Shown in pieces: positions 1 through 10,260 of a stretch of 64,000 nucleotides of DNA. Source of the stretch: Chelonoidis abingdonii. Lineage: Eukaryota > Chordata > Testudines > Testudinidae. A model generated the notes under the pieces. It was not told the origin of the DNA. It worked only from the letters and a program-made list of their open reading frames with translations, and ran no database searches. The translations under genes were made by a program, and so were the position numbers. Every line of letters begins with the position of its first letter. Within the stretch, counting starts at the first letter, position 1. The DNA lies in the NCBI RefSeq assembly GCF_003597395.2, contig NC_133790.1:26557167-26621166 (forward strand), in the 5' to 3' direction.

Positions 1-99
1 GTTAACTCGATATTAATGACGACGTCGTGTGAACGGATACAGCGTTAAATCGGTATATCGGCCATTAAACCGATTTAAAGTCGCAGTGTAGACCTGGCC
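1..99. mobile_element. Right end of a turtle MITE, cut by the window start
   Basis: The window opens inside a short non-autonomous DNA transposon. The stretch contains several 'aaaccgattt'/'ttaaatcggt' type inverted motifs and ends with 'gtgtagacctggcc', the terminal sequence of a very common turtle MITE family (recognised from memory). The left half lies outside the window. It encodes nothing. Confidence 0.6.
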
Positions 100-1326
100 T
101 ATCTCTATCTATTCTATCTATGATGACTGATGCTATTAGTAGGCTATACCTGTTCTTAAACTTTAAGTTTCAAGGGAACTAGGCTAAGCTGGGTTTCCCT
201 AAGCTTTTATTCATGGTGTTTATTAGGTTTTGATTTTCAGTTTGTTAGTCAAGTACACCCTCATTTAGTTTTGATAGCTCTTAACGTTAGATTTTTCTAA
301 GCACTGCATCCCTCACTCAAGAATTGAGAAACCTGAACTGCAACGCAGGTCCTGTGCCTCTTACCACAAGGTTATCAAGGAAGGGTGTGAGTATGTTAAC
401 CGAAGCTTTGTTGCATATAATACTATATTATCATATGTGTCTTTTGAATAGCAGTAATGCGATTGAAACTTAGTAACTCTGATTATTTTACCGTTTACTT
501 ACTATTTCATTAATTTTAATAAAAAGTCTTTAAGACTACATCTGTGTCAGTGTGAGCTTCTGGTCACACCCCCGAGAGGCCTTTATAAATTCTGTGGAGC
601 CTGATTTGGGACAAGAACTTTTATCTTCTGATCAAATAGATTATTGAGCTGAAGACCCTATGTTAATTTAATGCTAATATTAATATTATTAATTAAATTA
701 AGAATTAAATTGATCAACTAAATTAATATTAGTACACCCTAAATCAGGCTACAGCAGCTGCTTTCTGCAGGGTACTTCATCCCCCCCCTCGCGTAACCAC
801 ACCAGTGGGATCTGCACAGCTGTGGAGGAAGGAGCTCCATTTTCCCCTATATGAACAGCTGCCCCCACCAAAGTTGTACCCTGAAATGCAAACACCTTCC
901 TCTAACAACCTGAATCCTTCCCTGCAGATATGTGTAAATGAGCTTCGCCGCTTTTCAGTGCATGCTGGAGAAAAGGCTTCATCCCGCATCCCATTCCTAC
1001 GGCAGGTGTTTGTTCAGATGCGCACCACTGGGGAGAGTAAATCAATCCCGCCTGGTGCACCCCTCACAAAGGGTCTAGTTCCCCTCCTAATTAATAACTC
1101 CATTGGAGCTAGTGCAAAACCAGGAGCTGCTTTCAGTGGCACTTGGGCCCAAGGAGCCTCCCGGCATGACATGGAATTAGAGCCACAAAGATGGCTATGG
1201 AGTAGCAAGGCCACAATCCCCAGTTCATTCCTTATCAGCATTGACCAGTCGTCAATAGTTTAAATCACGTTGGCTCAGAAATAAGCTACATAAAATGGGG
1301 AAGGCTCTTTTCCAACACTGGAGTGG
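100..1326. other. Non-coding stretch, AT-rich to 740, no gene seen
   Basis: No gene or clear repeat recognised. 661-735 is a low-complexity run built from 'aattaa' and 'taatatt' words. A 152-codon frame opening with GTG at 805 shows no domain and no splice-bounded structure, so it is treated as chance. From about 1100 the sequence may be an old unclassified repeat. Confidence 0.4.
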
Positions 1327-1455
1327 TTGTTTATTTGTGTTTCCATAGCACTTGGGCTGCCACTCATGGACAGGGCACCCTTGTGCCAGGTGCTGTACAG
1401 ACCCCCCCAAAAAAAAGTCTTTGCCTGCAACAGTTTGCAATCTGAGACAGCAGGT
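1327..1455 (-). mobile_element. Tortoise-type SINE 3' part, minus strand
   Basis: Read on the minus strand, this matches the conserved 3' region of the turtle Pol III SINE: a stretch resembling 'gattgcaaactgt..', then 'gtacagcacctgg', then 'gccc..agtgctatgg'. A parallel copy lies at 42860-42975 in the same orientation, and an oppositely oriented one is in 46512-46765. The tRNA-like head is not seen here. Confidence 0.55.
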
Positions 1456-2339
1456 GGATCCAAACATATGAGGGATCACAAAGAAACAATGAAGCTATGT
1501 CTATACTACAGACCACTGACAGTGACGAGTAGGATATGTGGAGCTGCTGGAGACTTTCCCCACCCGCTGTCCCCCCACTGCCAGAGTCTTTCCCTGTGAC
1601 AGGGAGGTAGCGGGACCCTCCATTGCTAAAAATAGCAGCAGAGAGACAGAGGAGGCACTGATGTGCGTGTAAACAGCAGCATAGGCTACATACCTTAAAG
1701 GTTTGTATGTGTCTTTACATGCCTAAGCAGCGCATCACCTTCCACACTGTTGTTTATACCTGTGCTAGGCAGGCTTGCAGTGTCACACCGCTGTAAGGTG
1801 TATGAGTGAAGATGTACCTGTGTGGGTCAACATGATGAGCTGTGGTCCCAACACACCATGTAACAGGGTCCTTCCCCCGCCTCTTTTCCTGGGGCCCTCT
1901 GCTGCCCCAGTAAAGCACAGAGAGGCTTCTTTTTCTGCAGCACCCCTGGCTTTATTTACACAAGTTCTCCCGCCACTGGAGATACTATTTACAGAGCTTG
2001 CAGGCCTGACAATCTCTTCTCCTACCCAGAGTCTGCCCTCAGTCTGGAGACTGACCTTCCCCTGGCCATTTCCCCATCTTCTGGTTGCCAGCCTTTATAG
2101 CCCTTGCACCCTCAGGCCCGCAGGTGCAGCCAGTTCTAAAGGCCAGGCATCAGACTTCTCCCCAGCCCCAATCTATTTCCCTTGATTGGGGTTGGCTGAG
2201 CAGGAGCTAATTAGGTGCCTTGCACCAGCACCCTGCTACACACCAGCTGCCTAACCATTGAGGTGTTTGTAGGCATCATGGAGGAAGAGCGTTTGAAGGA
2301 GGGATTCAGAGGAGGACAATGTCTAATGGTGCCTACCTC
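1456..2339. other. Non-coding; possible unclassified repeat at 1800-2230
   Basis: No gene recognised. The section around 2180-2230 ('ttggctgagcagg', 'gctaattaggtgcc') feels like a recurrent turtle repeat, possibly LTR-derived, but no termini or target duplication can be shown. The 136- and 142-codon frames here have no recognisable domain. Confidence 0.3.
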
Positions 2340-2550
2340 TTATATAAGGCTTTGCGTCGGTAGATCTCAAACTGCTTTACAAAGGAGGTCAGTATCTTTA
2401 TCCCCATTTTACAGGGATTTGAAAACAGAGGCACGGAGAGGGGGAGTGACTTGCCCACAGTCACCCTACAGGCTGGTAGCAAAGTCAGAGCTAGAACCTG
2501 GGTCCCTTGACTCGCCGTTCAGCGTTCTGGTCCCTGGACCGCACTGTCTC
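2340..2550 (-). mobile_element. tRNA-derived SINE, minus strand
   Basis: The minus strand reads as a turtle tRNA-SINE. A B-box-like 'ggttctagctc' sits in the tRNA head, followed by a central part whose plus-strand form is 'ccccattttacag..gaggcacggagag..gacttgccca', and a tail near 2360 ('gtagatctcaaactgcttta'). Related minus-strand copies lie at 5495-5680, 7260-7490 and 40310-40470, so the family call is supported within this window. It is diverged and has no clear target duplication. Confidence 0.65.
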
Positions 2551-3139
2551 TGCAACGAAGGGGTTTTAATAGTCAGGAATCAGCCAAGTCAACAGAAGCT
2601 ATGCCAATTTACACCAGATGAGGATCTGGTGCCAGTGCTTTAACCCCATCTGCAAAGAGAGACAGGCTGATTCATTTACGAATGTCGCTTTCTGTGCAAA
2701 AGCGTGAGTGGTGAGCACCAAGAAAAAGCAGAGGGGCTTGCTGTGTATTTTTCACCTGCTGGCAGACAGGGGCAGCAACTGGTGAAGGAGACAGAACTGA
2801 ACAGCAGCAGCTAGACTTCCTGCTCTGTTACTCTTTGGTTTCTATCTTCCCTCTTCTTCCCGATCTCTATCCTTCCACTGACCCGCATGGTGAGCTCTGT
2901 GGTGCACAGTGAGCATCAGGACGAGAGAGTGACGCTTTTTATTTTTTGAATTTGACCTAATGTTTTGGCACTGGCTGGGTTGACCCAGACCTGTTAAACA
3001 AGCAAACATGGGACTGATGCGTCCAGGACTTTATTTTAAACCCACAAGCCACTCATCCCAGTGTCTTCCCATATGTACTGTTAGCTTTTAGGCTCCATGC
3101 TTTTCAGGTGTAGAATCCATTATTAATCTGGGAGCTTCA
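2551..3139. other. Non-coding, nothing recognised
   Basis: No repeat, ORF or regulatory structure that I can support. A palindromic-family right arm ('tttacaccagatgaggatctgg') sits at about 2607-2632. Confidence 0.3.
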
Positions 3140-3238
3140 ACGGCACCTGAGGCAGGTAGGTGCCCACTTCCTATTATATTTCAATGTGATTTATGTGCCT
3201 AATTCCTATAGGCTCCTTTGAAAATCCCAGCCAAAATA
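3140..3238. repeat. Short palindromic repeat ('gcctaa..ttgaaaatccca' family)
   Basis: This is a degenerate inverted repeat ending 'ctcctttgaaaatccca', with a central 'tttcaatg' hinge and 'ggtgcc'/'gtgcct' words in both arms. The same right end recurs at about 38205-38230, and the internal 'taggcacctaa' motif recurs at 12152-12243. It is a MITE-like element with no coding potential. Confidence 0.5.
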
Positions 3239-3294
3239 CATCTCACTTACATAGCACCTTTAGTACAAAGGTTTGAGTGCTCTGGAGATGTCAA

Positions 3295-3385
3295 GGGATG
3301 GATTCTGATCTCACTCACTTTGTCTGAATCTAAAGAAACTCCAGTCAAGTCAATAGGCCTGATTCTCCAGTACTAAGCACCTTGT
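3295..3385. repeat. Relic of a palindromic repeat ('gattctgatctca' family)
   Basis: It starts 'gattctgatctcac' and has the recurrent hinge 'ccagtcaagtcaatag'. Related copies are at 43470-43582 and 41275-41400. It is old and incomplete. Confidence 0.35.
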
Positions 3386-3450
3386 TGAGTCTTTTATCCT
3401 GCTTAAAACTGGCCAGATTCTAGCCCACACTCTGGATGTTTTGCACAGCT

Positions 3451-3708
3451 CTGGGGTCATCAAGTCCAGCCCCCTGCCCTGAGGCAGGACCAAGAAAACC
3501 TAGACCATCCCTGCCAGGTGTTTGTCCGACTTATTCTTAAACTCCTCCAGTGGCGGGGATTCCACACCCTCCTGGGCTCTTATTACAGGGCTTAACTACC
3601 CTTATCGTTAGAACGGCTTTCTGGATAGCCAACCTAAATCCCCCTTGCTGAAGATTGAGCACATTTCTTGGCCTACCTTCAGTGGCCATGGAGAAAAATA
3701 ATAGTATA
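3451..3708 (-). mobile_element. CR1 LINE 3' segment, minus strand
   Basis: The plus strand shows the familiar inverted CR1 3' region: 'catcaagtccagccccctgc', 'accatccctgccaggtgttt', 'aaactcctccagtg', 'ggggattccac', 'gcttaactacccttat' and 'cctaaatcccccttgctg'. This is well-preserved CR1 (about 260 bp), truncated at its 5' end as is usual for CR1. No intact reading frame remains. Confidence 0.85.
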
Positions 3709-3774
3709 CCTTTCCAGTCCGCAGCATAAGGTATTTGGCTAGGAAAAGGGGACATAACAGGGTTGCTTGTGCCT

Positions 3775-3841
3775 TCTGATAGGATACTGGGTAGATGGAC
3801 CATTGGTCTGACCCTGAATGGCCATTCTTACATTCTTAAAT
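3775..3841 (+). mobile_element. CR1 LINE 3' end, plus strand
   Basis: The stretch has 'ggatactgggtagatggacc', 'ttggtctgaccc' and 'tggccattcttacattctt', the typical CR1 3' terminus ending in short T/C-rich octamer repeats. It lies 66 bp downstream of the oppositely oriented CR1 at 3451-3708, so two independent insertions sit side by side. Confidence 0.8.
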
Positions 3842-4084
3842 ATTCTGTACACAATAGGCTAATGCCTAGGGGCATGTGTTGTGTTGGGTGTGAACATTGC
3901 TTTACCATATGCTTTCCTCGCTTTCCAGTGCTCCATGTTGCATGGGAAAATAAACTTGATAACGCTTAATTCTAACTTAATACAGACTTTTGTGGAGGGT
4001 AAATATATTGCCCATTTGCAAAATGTGGAAGAACAGTAGAGTTCAGATGTTCATCAGTCCCAAAGTTCATTAGTGTTTTTGTCC

Positions 4085-4400
4085 AGATTAGAATTAGTCA
4101 ATGTATTTTCTTAACAAAAACTTTTTTGAAGAAAATAGAGTATTTTCATTTTCATCTAAAAATTTTCAGCCTTTGTTCATAAAAAAAAAATCAAAAACCC
4201 AGGATATTTTTTAGTTTTCTGCAGACAAAAAATACTACTTGTTTGGGAGTTTTTTAGTTGTTTGAAAATCAAAAAAGGGGGTTGATTTTTTTTTTTTAAG
4301 AAAACCTGGAAAACAAAATGAAAATAAATTTTTCTCAATTTTCTTTTTAAAAAACAAACTGAAAAGTTCTTAACCAACTCCACTTCCAACCCATCTCGGT
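4085..4400. mobile_element. AAAATTT-rich MITE-like repeat (Phe-codon-rich family)
   Basis: An A/T-homopolymer-rich element dominated by 'gaaaat', 'ttttca' and 'aaaaac' words. It resembles the better bounded copy at 46125-46493 and the copies at 6770-6900, 40617-40880 and 52115-52425. The minus-strand 85-codon frame here is very rich in Phe and Lys because of this composition and is not a gene. Confidence 0.5.
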
Positions 4401-5109
4401 GAGTAAATGCACAACAACATGCCCAACAAAACAATGCTCAGCCTCTGGTTTTGCTGGATTTATTCAAATGTCATAAACTATCCCACTGCAATTTCTTTTG
4501 TTGCAAATGTGTTTTCATTTCATGTGTTTTGCTGTTTAGGATCTCATAAATTCCTCGCTTAATAAGAGACACTTCTGTGCCTTCTCCTTAGCTGCACTCA
4601 GCTTCTGTCACTGCCTTTGCACTCTATTTAGGCATTTATTATTTTGCTCATTGGATTTTTTTTATTTACAAAATGTTTAAAAATACCCAGCCCCCGCAAT
4701 CCTTCACTTGTCAAGAACCACGAGAGAGAGAGAAATATGTAGAGCTCATTTATTTGTAAGTAACTGTAACGGCTTGATCAGCTAATGTAGTGGAAAATAT
4801 GCAAACTGCTTGGAGGAGAGTGGATGTTAAAAATGTAATTTACTCATTATTGAGACATCTCTTTCAACTCTAATGACAGGATACATAACAAACATGTCAA
4901 AAACTTTGTTGCTTTTCCAAGCAAAACCAAATAATTGAGTTTCTACTCAGTGACAGTTCTGCCCTTCCTGAGCTCAGTTCCTTGTCTGTTTTACTGCATC
5001 TCTTTTCATGCATTTTTGTTGTAAACAAGTTTTTTTTTTTTTCCCCTGAAGGGCTGGGAGCGGGGGGGTGGGTCTGGATAGTTGAGTCTCATTTACTTCA
5101 TTCCCTGAT
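4401..5109. other. Non-coding, nothing recognised
   Basis: AT-rich DNA without a supported feature. 5030-5043 is a T run. The stretch 4840-4960 has no repeat that I recognise and could be older unique sequence. Confidence 0.3.
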
Positions 5110-5220
5110 TGGGACAGACAGTAAGCCACCTTAATGCTCCCCAGCGGGTGTACATTGGAATTACTCCGCTGACTTCAATAGAGCTATGTTGTCTTCCACC
5201 ACCTGAGGATCTGTCCCCCA
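5110..5220. repeat. Palindromic repeat ('cagctggtgtaaat' family)
   Basis: Left-arm remains 'cagcgggtgtacattgg', hinge 'ctgacttcaatagagct', right end 'cacctgaggatctgtcccc'. This is the most abundant short palindromic family in the window. Confidence 0.6.
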
Positions 5221-5494
5221 TATTCTGAAGGGGCCTGCCCAGCCCTTGGCCTAGGTTAGTGCAGCCCCAGGGCTGCTCTAATTTATGTATGTGGCCTGGG
5301 AAGCATACTATCCATAGTGCCAGTCACCACCCCCAATCGCCACCCCTCCCCCCAGCAATCGGCTCATAATACCAAGGGCTGGAAATAGAGCCAACGTAGT
5401 GCCCTTATACCAACTCGAAACTACACAAGGGTATTAATGGTCCTTCATAATCTATCTCCTAGCTGGTTATCTGGCCCCTATTCCTGTAGTATCT

Positions 5495-5685
5495 GTGCGC
5501 CTCACAATACCCCTGTGAGGAAGGGCAGTGCTGTTATCCTCATTGTACAGATGGGGAAACTGAGGCACAGAGAAGGTACGTAATTTGCCTTAGCGAGTCT
5601 GTGGTGAAACAGAGAATTGGACCAAGGTTTCCCAAGTCCCAGGTTAGCATCTCAAGCCATTGGATCATCCTTCCTTTCTGTTTAC
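5495..5685 (-). mobile_element. tRNA-derived SINE, minus strand
   Basis: Plus-strand words 'ttgtacagatggggaaactg', 'gaggcacagagaagg', 'ccaaggtttcccaagtccca' and 'aagccattggatcat' follow the inverted turtle SINE body. It is the same family and orientation as 2340-2550. The inverted A-box region is near 5655-5670. Confidence 0.65.
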
Positions 5686-6769
5686 ATCCAGTTTATGGCC
5701 TGAGCAGCAGAAAGAGTCCCTTAGTGTAAACAGGAATCAGGCCCCTTATGCTGAGCCAATACTTGACAAGGAAGGCAATGCACAGCTCCGTGTGACTGCA
5801 TTTAGTGCCTCGTCTGATCAGTCAACGGGGGGCACTCTAAAGCACTAGGAGATGCTTCCCAGTCCCAGGTGCTTCCAAAGAACTCCCTGCTCTTGCTGGC
5901 CCAAGGATCAAGAAACCACAGTCAGGGCCTGAATTCAGATTCTCCTCTTGTTGGAGTGTGTTCAAACCACGAAGCCAGTCTGCAGCTCTTCTTTCTCTCT
6001 GAGTTGGGAATTAAATTGTTTTATTTAGTGCAACACTACAACAAAGAGATCGCTGGAAAACTAGCTGCCCAAAGCTCAGAAGCTTGCAGCCTTCCACACT
6101 AACGCATAGGCCCTGCTGGCTTGAGATTAAAGAGAAACTCTAAAACAGAAAAAGCATTTGAAATCTCCCCACAGAGCTGGCAGAAAACTTCAGACTTTGT
6201 TGACGTAGGGAGTCTTGGAGCTGCTGAGAACCATAAGGTAATATTCAGAACTGAATCCTGTCAGCAGTGTTTTGTTCGGAGAATAACACCCCGCCCTCGA
6301 AATATTCAGATCTAGATGGGTAGGGGGAGAGAATTACAGGACCCAGCCAATTGACTGATAGAAAGGTTAACAGCAAAACTGTCCTTTCTGATTAGCATTT
6401 CAGTTCTCTTATATACTGAAACCACCTCTTCTTTTTGGTTTGAATCCCAGTACTGTATTCCCCACTTGCTCCATATGGGGAACTTCCAACTGATGTCAGT
6501 TCTGCATGCAAAGTAAGCTCAGAATCTGCCAGGGCTCAGCAGCACAGATTGAAGAGGTGTGTATGTCAAGAGAAGATTCACAGATCCATAGATTTTTAAG
6601 ATGGCCCCAGAGGGTCAAGAGTGGGGTACTGTGTGGATTGATGACCAAGAAACGTCTGAAAGGAACAATGGAGATGGGAGACCCTGAAAAACTGCATTTC
6701 ATTCTTAGTGTTTCTCCCTCGAGTGTCTAAGAACCTGAGGTGGGGGGGCCTCCAGATCTGAGCTGGGCT
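5686..6769. other. Non-coding, nothing recognised
   Basis: Several 60-80 codon frames occur, but none shows a domain or exon-like boundary. No repeat recognised with confidence. Confidence 0.3.
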
Positions 6770-6900
6770 GGAAAATGATTTTCCCATCCTGTGAAAAGTT
6801 TGAAAAGTTTTCCCATGAAAAGTCAATATCTCAAACACTTCCATGAACTGAAATATCTGGGAAAATTTCAGTTTGCATCAACTGAAACATTTTGTTTAGA
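6770..6900. mobile_element. Fragment of the GAAAA/TTTTC-rich MITE-like family
   Basis: It contains tandem-like 'gaaaagttttcccat', 'gaaaagtttgaaaag' and 'actgaaacattttg' words matching the composition of 46125-46493. Only part of an element is present. Confidence 0.45.
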
Positions 6901-7134
6901 TCATTTCTAAACATTTAGTTTGGAGAGAATGTGGGGAAAAAATTAAGAGTGCCCATGGGCCATTTGTTTGACAATGTATAGAGAGAGGGAATTGAGAATG
7001 GATTCTATTCCCGTATCACCTGTGTGACTCACATGCAAAGGTAATGTTGTTGTGGTTTTGGTTGCTTAATGCATATTAACTTATTTTTCCTAAATGGAAA
7101 ATGTTGGGATGGGAAAGGGAAAGACCTGTAGGCT

Positions 7135-7215
7135 AGATTCTCTGTTGATATATGTTGGCATAGCTCCACGGCAGTCGATGAAGTTAGCGTGATTTATGCC
7201 TGCTGAAGATGTCCT
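7135..7215. repeat. Palindromic repeat ('cagctggtgtaaat' family), diverged
   Basis: Left end 'gctagattctctg', centre 'catagctccacggcagtcgatga', right arm 'gtgatttatgcctgctgaagat'. It matches the family pattern of arm, small hinge and arm. Confidence 0.45.
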
Positions 7216-7259
7216 ACATTCAGAACAGACCACTTGTGCATTACTGAGATCTTTATGAG

Positions 7260-7490
7260 ATCTTCATCTGAGGATCTCAAAGGACTGTAAAAATCTTAAT
7301 TAAGATCTGCAGCAGCCTAATGAAGGTTCATTAGATTTATCTATTATTTTGCAGATAGAAAAACTGAGTCACAGAGAATATGCAAATTGCTCAGCATCAT
7401 AAAACAAATTAGTGGCAGGGCCAGGACGAGTAGCACAATCTCCTGACTACCAGCCCTATGCACCAATCTCTTTGCCATGTTGCCTTTCTC
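7260..7490 (-). mobile_element. tRNA-derived SINE, minus strand, diverged
   Basis: Plus-strand words 'aggatctcaaaggactgta', 'gcagatagaaaaactgagt', 'cacagagaatatgc' and 'ctcctgactaccagcc' are in the order seen in the other minus-strand SINE copies. It is older than 5495-5685. Confidence 0.55.
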
Positions 7491-7920
7491 CCCTTCACAA
7501 CGCAGTGAGCCGCTTCAAAGGGACATGCAGAGGGGAAGGTACAAGATCGTCACAGAGCTGATGCTTTCCCCCACTTTCCACATCTCAGTCAGATCTGTAG
7601 GCACAAGTTCTGCATTGCTCATGGAAATGGAGGAGAGAATGGAAGCTTAAGATAATCAAAGACCACCTGAGACCCACAGGAAAATAATCAGAAAAATATT
7701 TTTTTTAGAAACCATTCTGCTTAGATGGATTTTCTTTCTTTCATTTTTAGGGGGAAAGAGAAATGTTTTTTATTAATTTCCTAATTATTTATTTCTTTGC
7801 TGTATATTCTCTAACTGAGAGCCTAGTCTCTGGTGATGTCGCAGATCATTATGATCATGTCACAGTGGTCATAATCTCAGCTCTAGAAGGTAGGGATGAC
7901 CTGAGGCAAACAAAATTCCT
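7491..7920. other. Non-coding, nothing recognised
   Basis: No supported feature. A short T-rich 63-codon frame (7763-7954) is hydrophobic by composition only. Confidence 0.3.
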
Positions 7921-8063
7921 GGGCCTGATTCTCATGTACATTAAGCTCCTTTAATGCCCCTTTATGCTGCCAGGGTGGTAGAAAGTAGGTAAAAAAAGTA
8001 CATTACACCCACTTCCTAGAGGAGTGCTAAAAAAGCCTTAGTATAAATGGGAATCAGTGCCCC
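7921..8063. repeat. Palindromic repeat, 'gggcctgattctca' family
   Basis: It begins 'gggcctgattctcatgta' and ends 'gggaatcagtgccc', which are inverted relative to each other. The interior carries 'aatgcccctttatgctgcc' and 'ttacacccacttcctagag'. It is MITE-like, 143 bp. Confidence 0.55.
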
Positions 8064-8245
8064 AGTGTTCATGCAAAAGTTCCTTGGTGGAAGAAAAATA
8101 TATACAATATTTGTACTTGCAGAATTGCTTTTCAATGGCATCGTATCTTTAATCCACTGGAATCTGTTCCTATCAATGCCTCATCCTGAAAACAAAAGTA
8201 GAAAGAGGAGAATTAAGAACTGGCAGACTTGGCTTTAAAAGGCTA

Positions 8246-8558
8246 TATATAATCAGGGCCGACGCTTCCATTTAGGCGACCTAGGCGGTTGCCTAGGGCC
8301 CCAGGACTGGGGGGGGGGCAGCATTTTGCGGCCCTCGGCAGCAATTCGGCGGCAGGGGGGTCCTTCCGCGCTCCATGTCTTTGGCAGCAATTCAGTGGCG
8401 GGGGGGTCCTTCCGCGCTCCGGGACCTGCCACTGAAGTGCCCCGAAGACCGGGAGCGCGGAAGGACCTCCCCCCCGCAGAATTGCCGCCAACGACCAGGA
8501 GCACAGAAGGACCCCCACCTAGGGCACCAAAAGCCCTGGTGCCGCTCCTGTATATAAT
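8246..8558. mobile_element. hAT-type MITE with perfect 8-bp target duplication
   Basis: The direct repeat TATATAAT stands at 8246-8253 and again at 8551-8558, immediately flanking a GC-rich 297-bp body (8254-8550). The body starts CAGGGCCGAC and ends GCCGCTCCTG. The ends are imperfect inverted repeats (CAGG-GCCGAC against CAGGAGCGGC). Inside is a set of repeated and inverted 'ggggtccttccgcgctcc' words that makes several shadow ORFs on both strands. The 8-bp duplication is the hallmark of hAT-superfamily insertion. No transposase is encoded. It stands in an AT-rich target, so its base composition contrasts sharply with its neighbours. Confidence 0.85.
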
Positions 8559-9629
8559 ATATAATAGAGAGAACGTGAGCCTGACAAACAGTTTGCATGC
8601 CATTAAACCTGCCTTTCAACCCCCCAACCCCCCCACCCCCGAAACGGTAATTATTGTTTAAAGGTGGGGGGGAAGTGTTTTGATTGTGAACATGTGTGAA
8701 TGGCAGTTTCAGCCACATAAAACTGATGCCCACAATAAGTATATTTGTGTAGCAATTAATGTGAGATCACAGGCTTGGCTTTTGCTGAGCAGTAACGTCA
8801 GCATGGGGTATATTATGTGTGCGTCAAAAATCCAGTTCCCAAATGTGGAATACATTGGGATTGCTGTAATGAAGAATTTTGTCACTGAAAGGCAAAGCTG
8901 CTCCTTCACCTCAGCTGAGGATTGCATCTAAAACACAGTTTCCAAAAATTTCCTTTACTTGGCAGCTCTTTAAGGAAACTTTATGCAACAGGAATTTCAA
9001 GACACTTGTAATTAGATCATTCAAAAAAAATGCATGGGGCATTTTTATTTTGTGTCTCAAGTAAGAGACAGCTGATTTAAATCTCTTTATTGTAGCAAGC
9101 TTATCTCTCAGGTTTGCTCGGTTGATATATCTTTTCCATTAGGTTTCTGTTAGGGGTTGTAGTGATGCTTGTGTGAATCCAATACTTTTTGGGGAAGTTT
9201 ATTACAGCAGCTGTTAAGGCAGAGCTGAGGCATCCAAAAAGTGCAGGAACATGCATTTACCACACTTAAAACTCAAACAGATTTAGTTACCAAGTACTGA
9301 TGCTTTTTTTTTTCTTTCATATTCCTTGTGGTCTTATTAAGTATGTGGACTCGAGTAAAACTATGGTCCCCAATACTACATTTCTGAATGTGTTTTTCAG
9401 TAAAGCTGAAGTGTAGCGAGGCAAGGTTTTTGGCAAGCCTGGAGTTGGCTGAGGTAGGGTGTGTGTTTGAGAGAGAGATTCATTCATTATGCTCTCCCTC
9501 CACACACAAAGCTATCTACAGACCTATCAGGCTTTCATCACCCAAATGTGATCCAACGGTGTTCAAAAGTGAAACACATCATAAATCTGTAGGTCTGGCC
9601 AGAACCTGGAAAGTTTTAAAAAGAAGGGT
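8559..9629. other. Non-coding; C-rich tract at 8620-8640
   Basis: No gene or repeat recognised apart from a short C-rich low-complexity tract near 8620-8640 and a T run at 9305-9313. 8920-9080 is T/A-rich unique-looking sequence. Confidence 0.3.
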
Positions 9630-9653
9630 GAGAGAGAGAGAGAGAGAGAGAGG
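9630..9653. repeat. (GA)12 microsatellite
   Basis: A perfect GA/CT dinucleotide run of about 24 bp. Confidence 0.95.
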
Positions 9654-10101
9654 TTGATCAACACACTGTAGCTTGCAGATGAAGCACCTTTCTATGGCTT
9701 CATGTATCAGTCATATTTTATCTTCGTATTAGGTGGGACAATTCCCAACCCCCTGCCTTCCAAGGGAGTTAAGAACAGATGTGTCCCACGTTATAAATGT
9801 TGACCAGCTGAGAAGAATGCCTGGATAGTTGTGGGATTTTTTCAGTGATTTTCTTTAATAGTTTCCCCAGCGGTGAAGTGAATATCACTTTAGAATGAGG
9901 AGTTCACAAGTCAATCTTTGTTTCGCTTTCCATGTTGTTGCTCACTTCAGCTTGTTTTCTACTGATTCTTAGCCAAGTTTGTTTGAATTGGGAGAACATT
10001 GTGAAAGATAAATAAATAATAGTCCCGCTTTTTTCCCCCCTTTTTTGGATCAAATGAAACACAGACACTGTAGCACATTTATTTTGATTTAAAATAAATA
10101 G
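9654..10101. other. Non-coding, nothing recognised
   Basis: AT-rich with no supportable feature. Confidence 0.3.
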
Positions 10102-10260
10102 GGACAGATTCTGTTACCTTGACACGTGGTGAACAGCACCTTGTTCCATAAGCAATCTCACTGGAGTCAAGGGATTAGAGTCTCAGTTGATGTAAATTAG
10201 CAGCCCTTTATTTGCGTCAATAGAGCTATGCTAATTTACAATGGCGAGCGTCGGGCCCAG
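10102..10260. repeat. Palindromic repeat(s), 'gtaaattagc..ctaatttac' type
   Basis: 'gggacagattctgttacc' at the left and 'gcgtcgggccc' at the right, with an inner inverted pair 'gatgtaaattagcag'/'gctaatttacaatgg' separated by 'gtcaatagagctat'. Possibly two adjacent palindromic elements. Confidence 0.5.

Noticed and set aside
805..1263. 152-codon plus-strand frame opening at GTG
   Set aside because: A GTG start is implausible for a vertebrate gene, there is no domain, and the DNA looks like an old repeat.
8243..8603. Four overlapping 91-116 codon frames on both strands
   Set aside because: All lie within the GC-rich hAT-type MITE and reflect its repeated 'ccttccgcgctcc' words.
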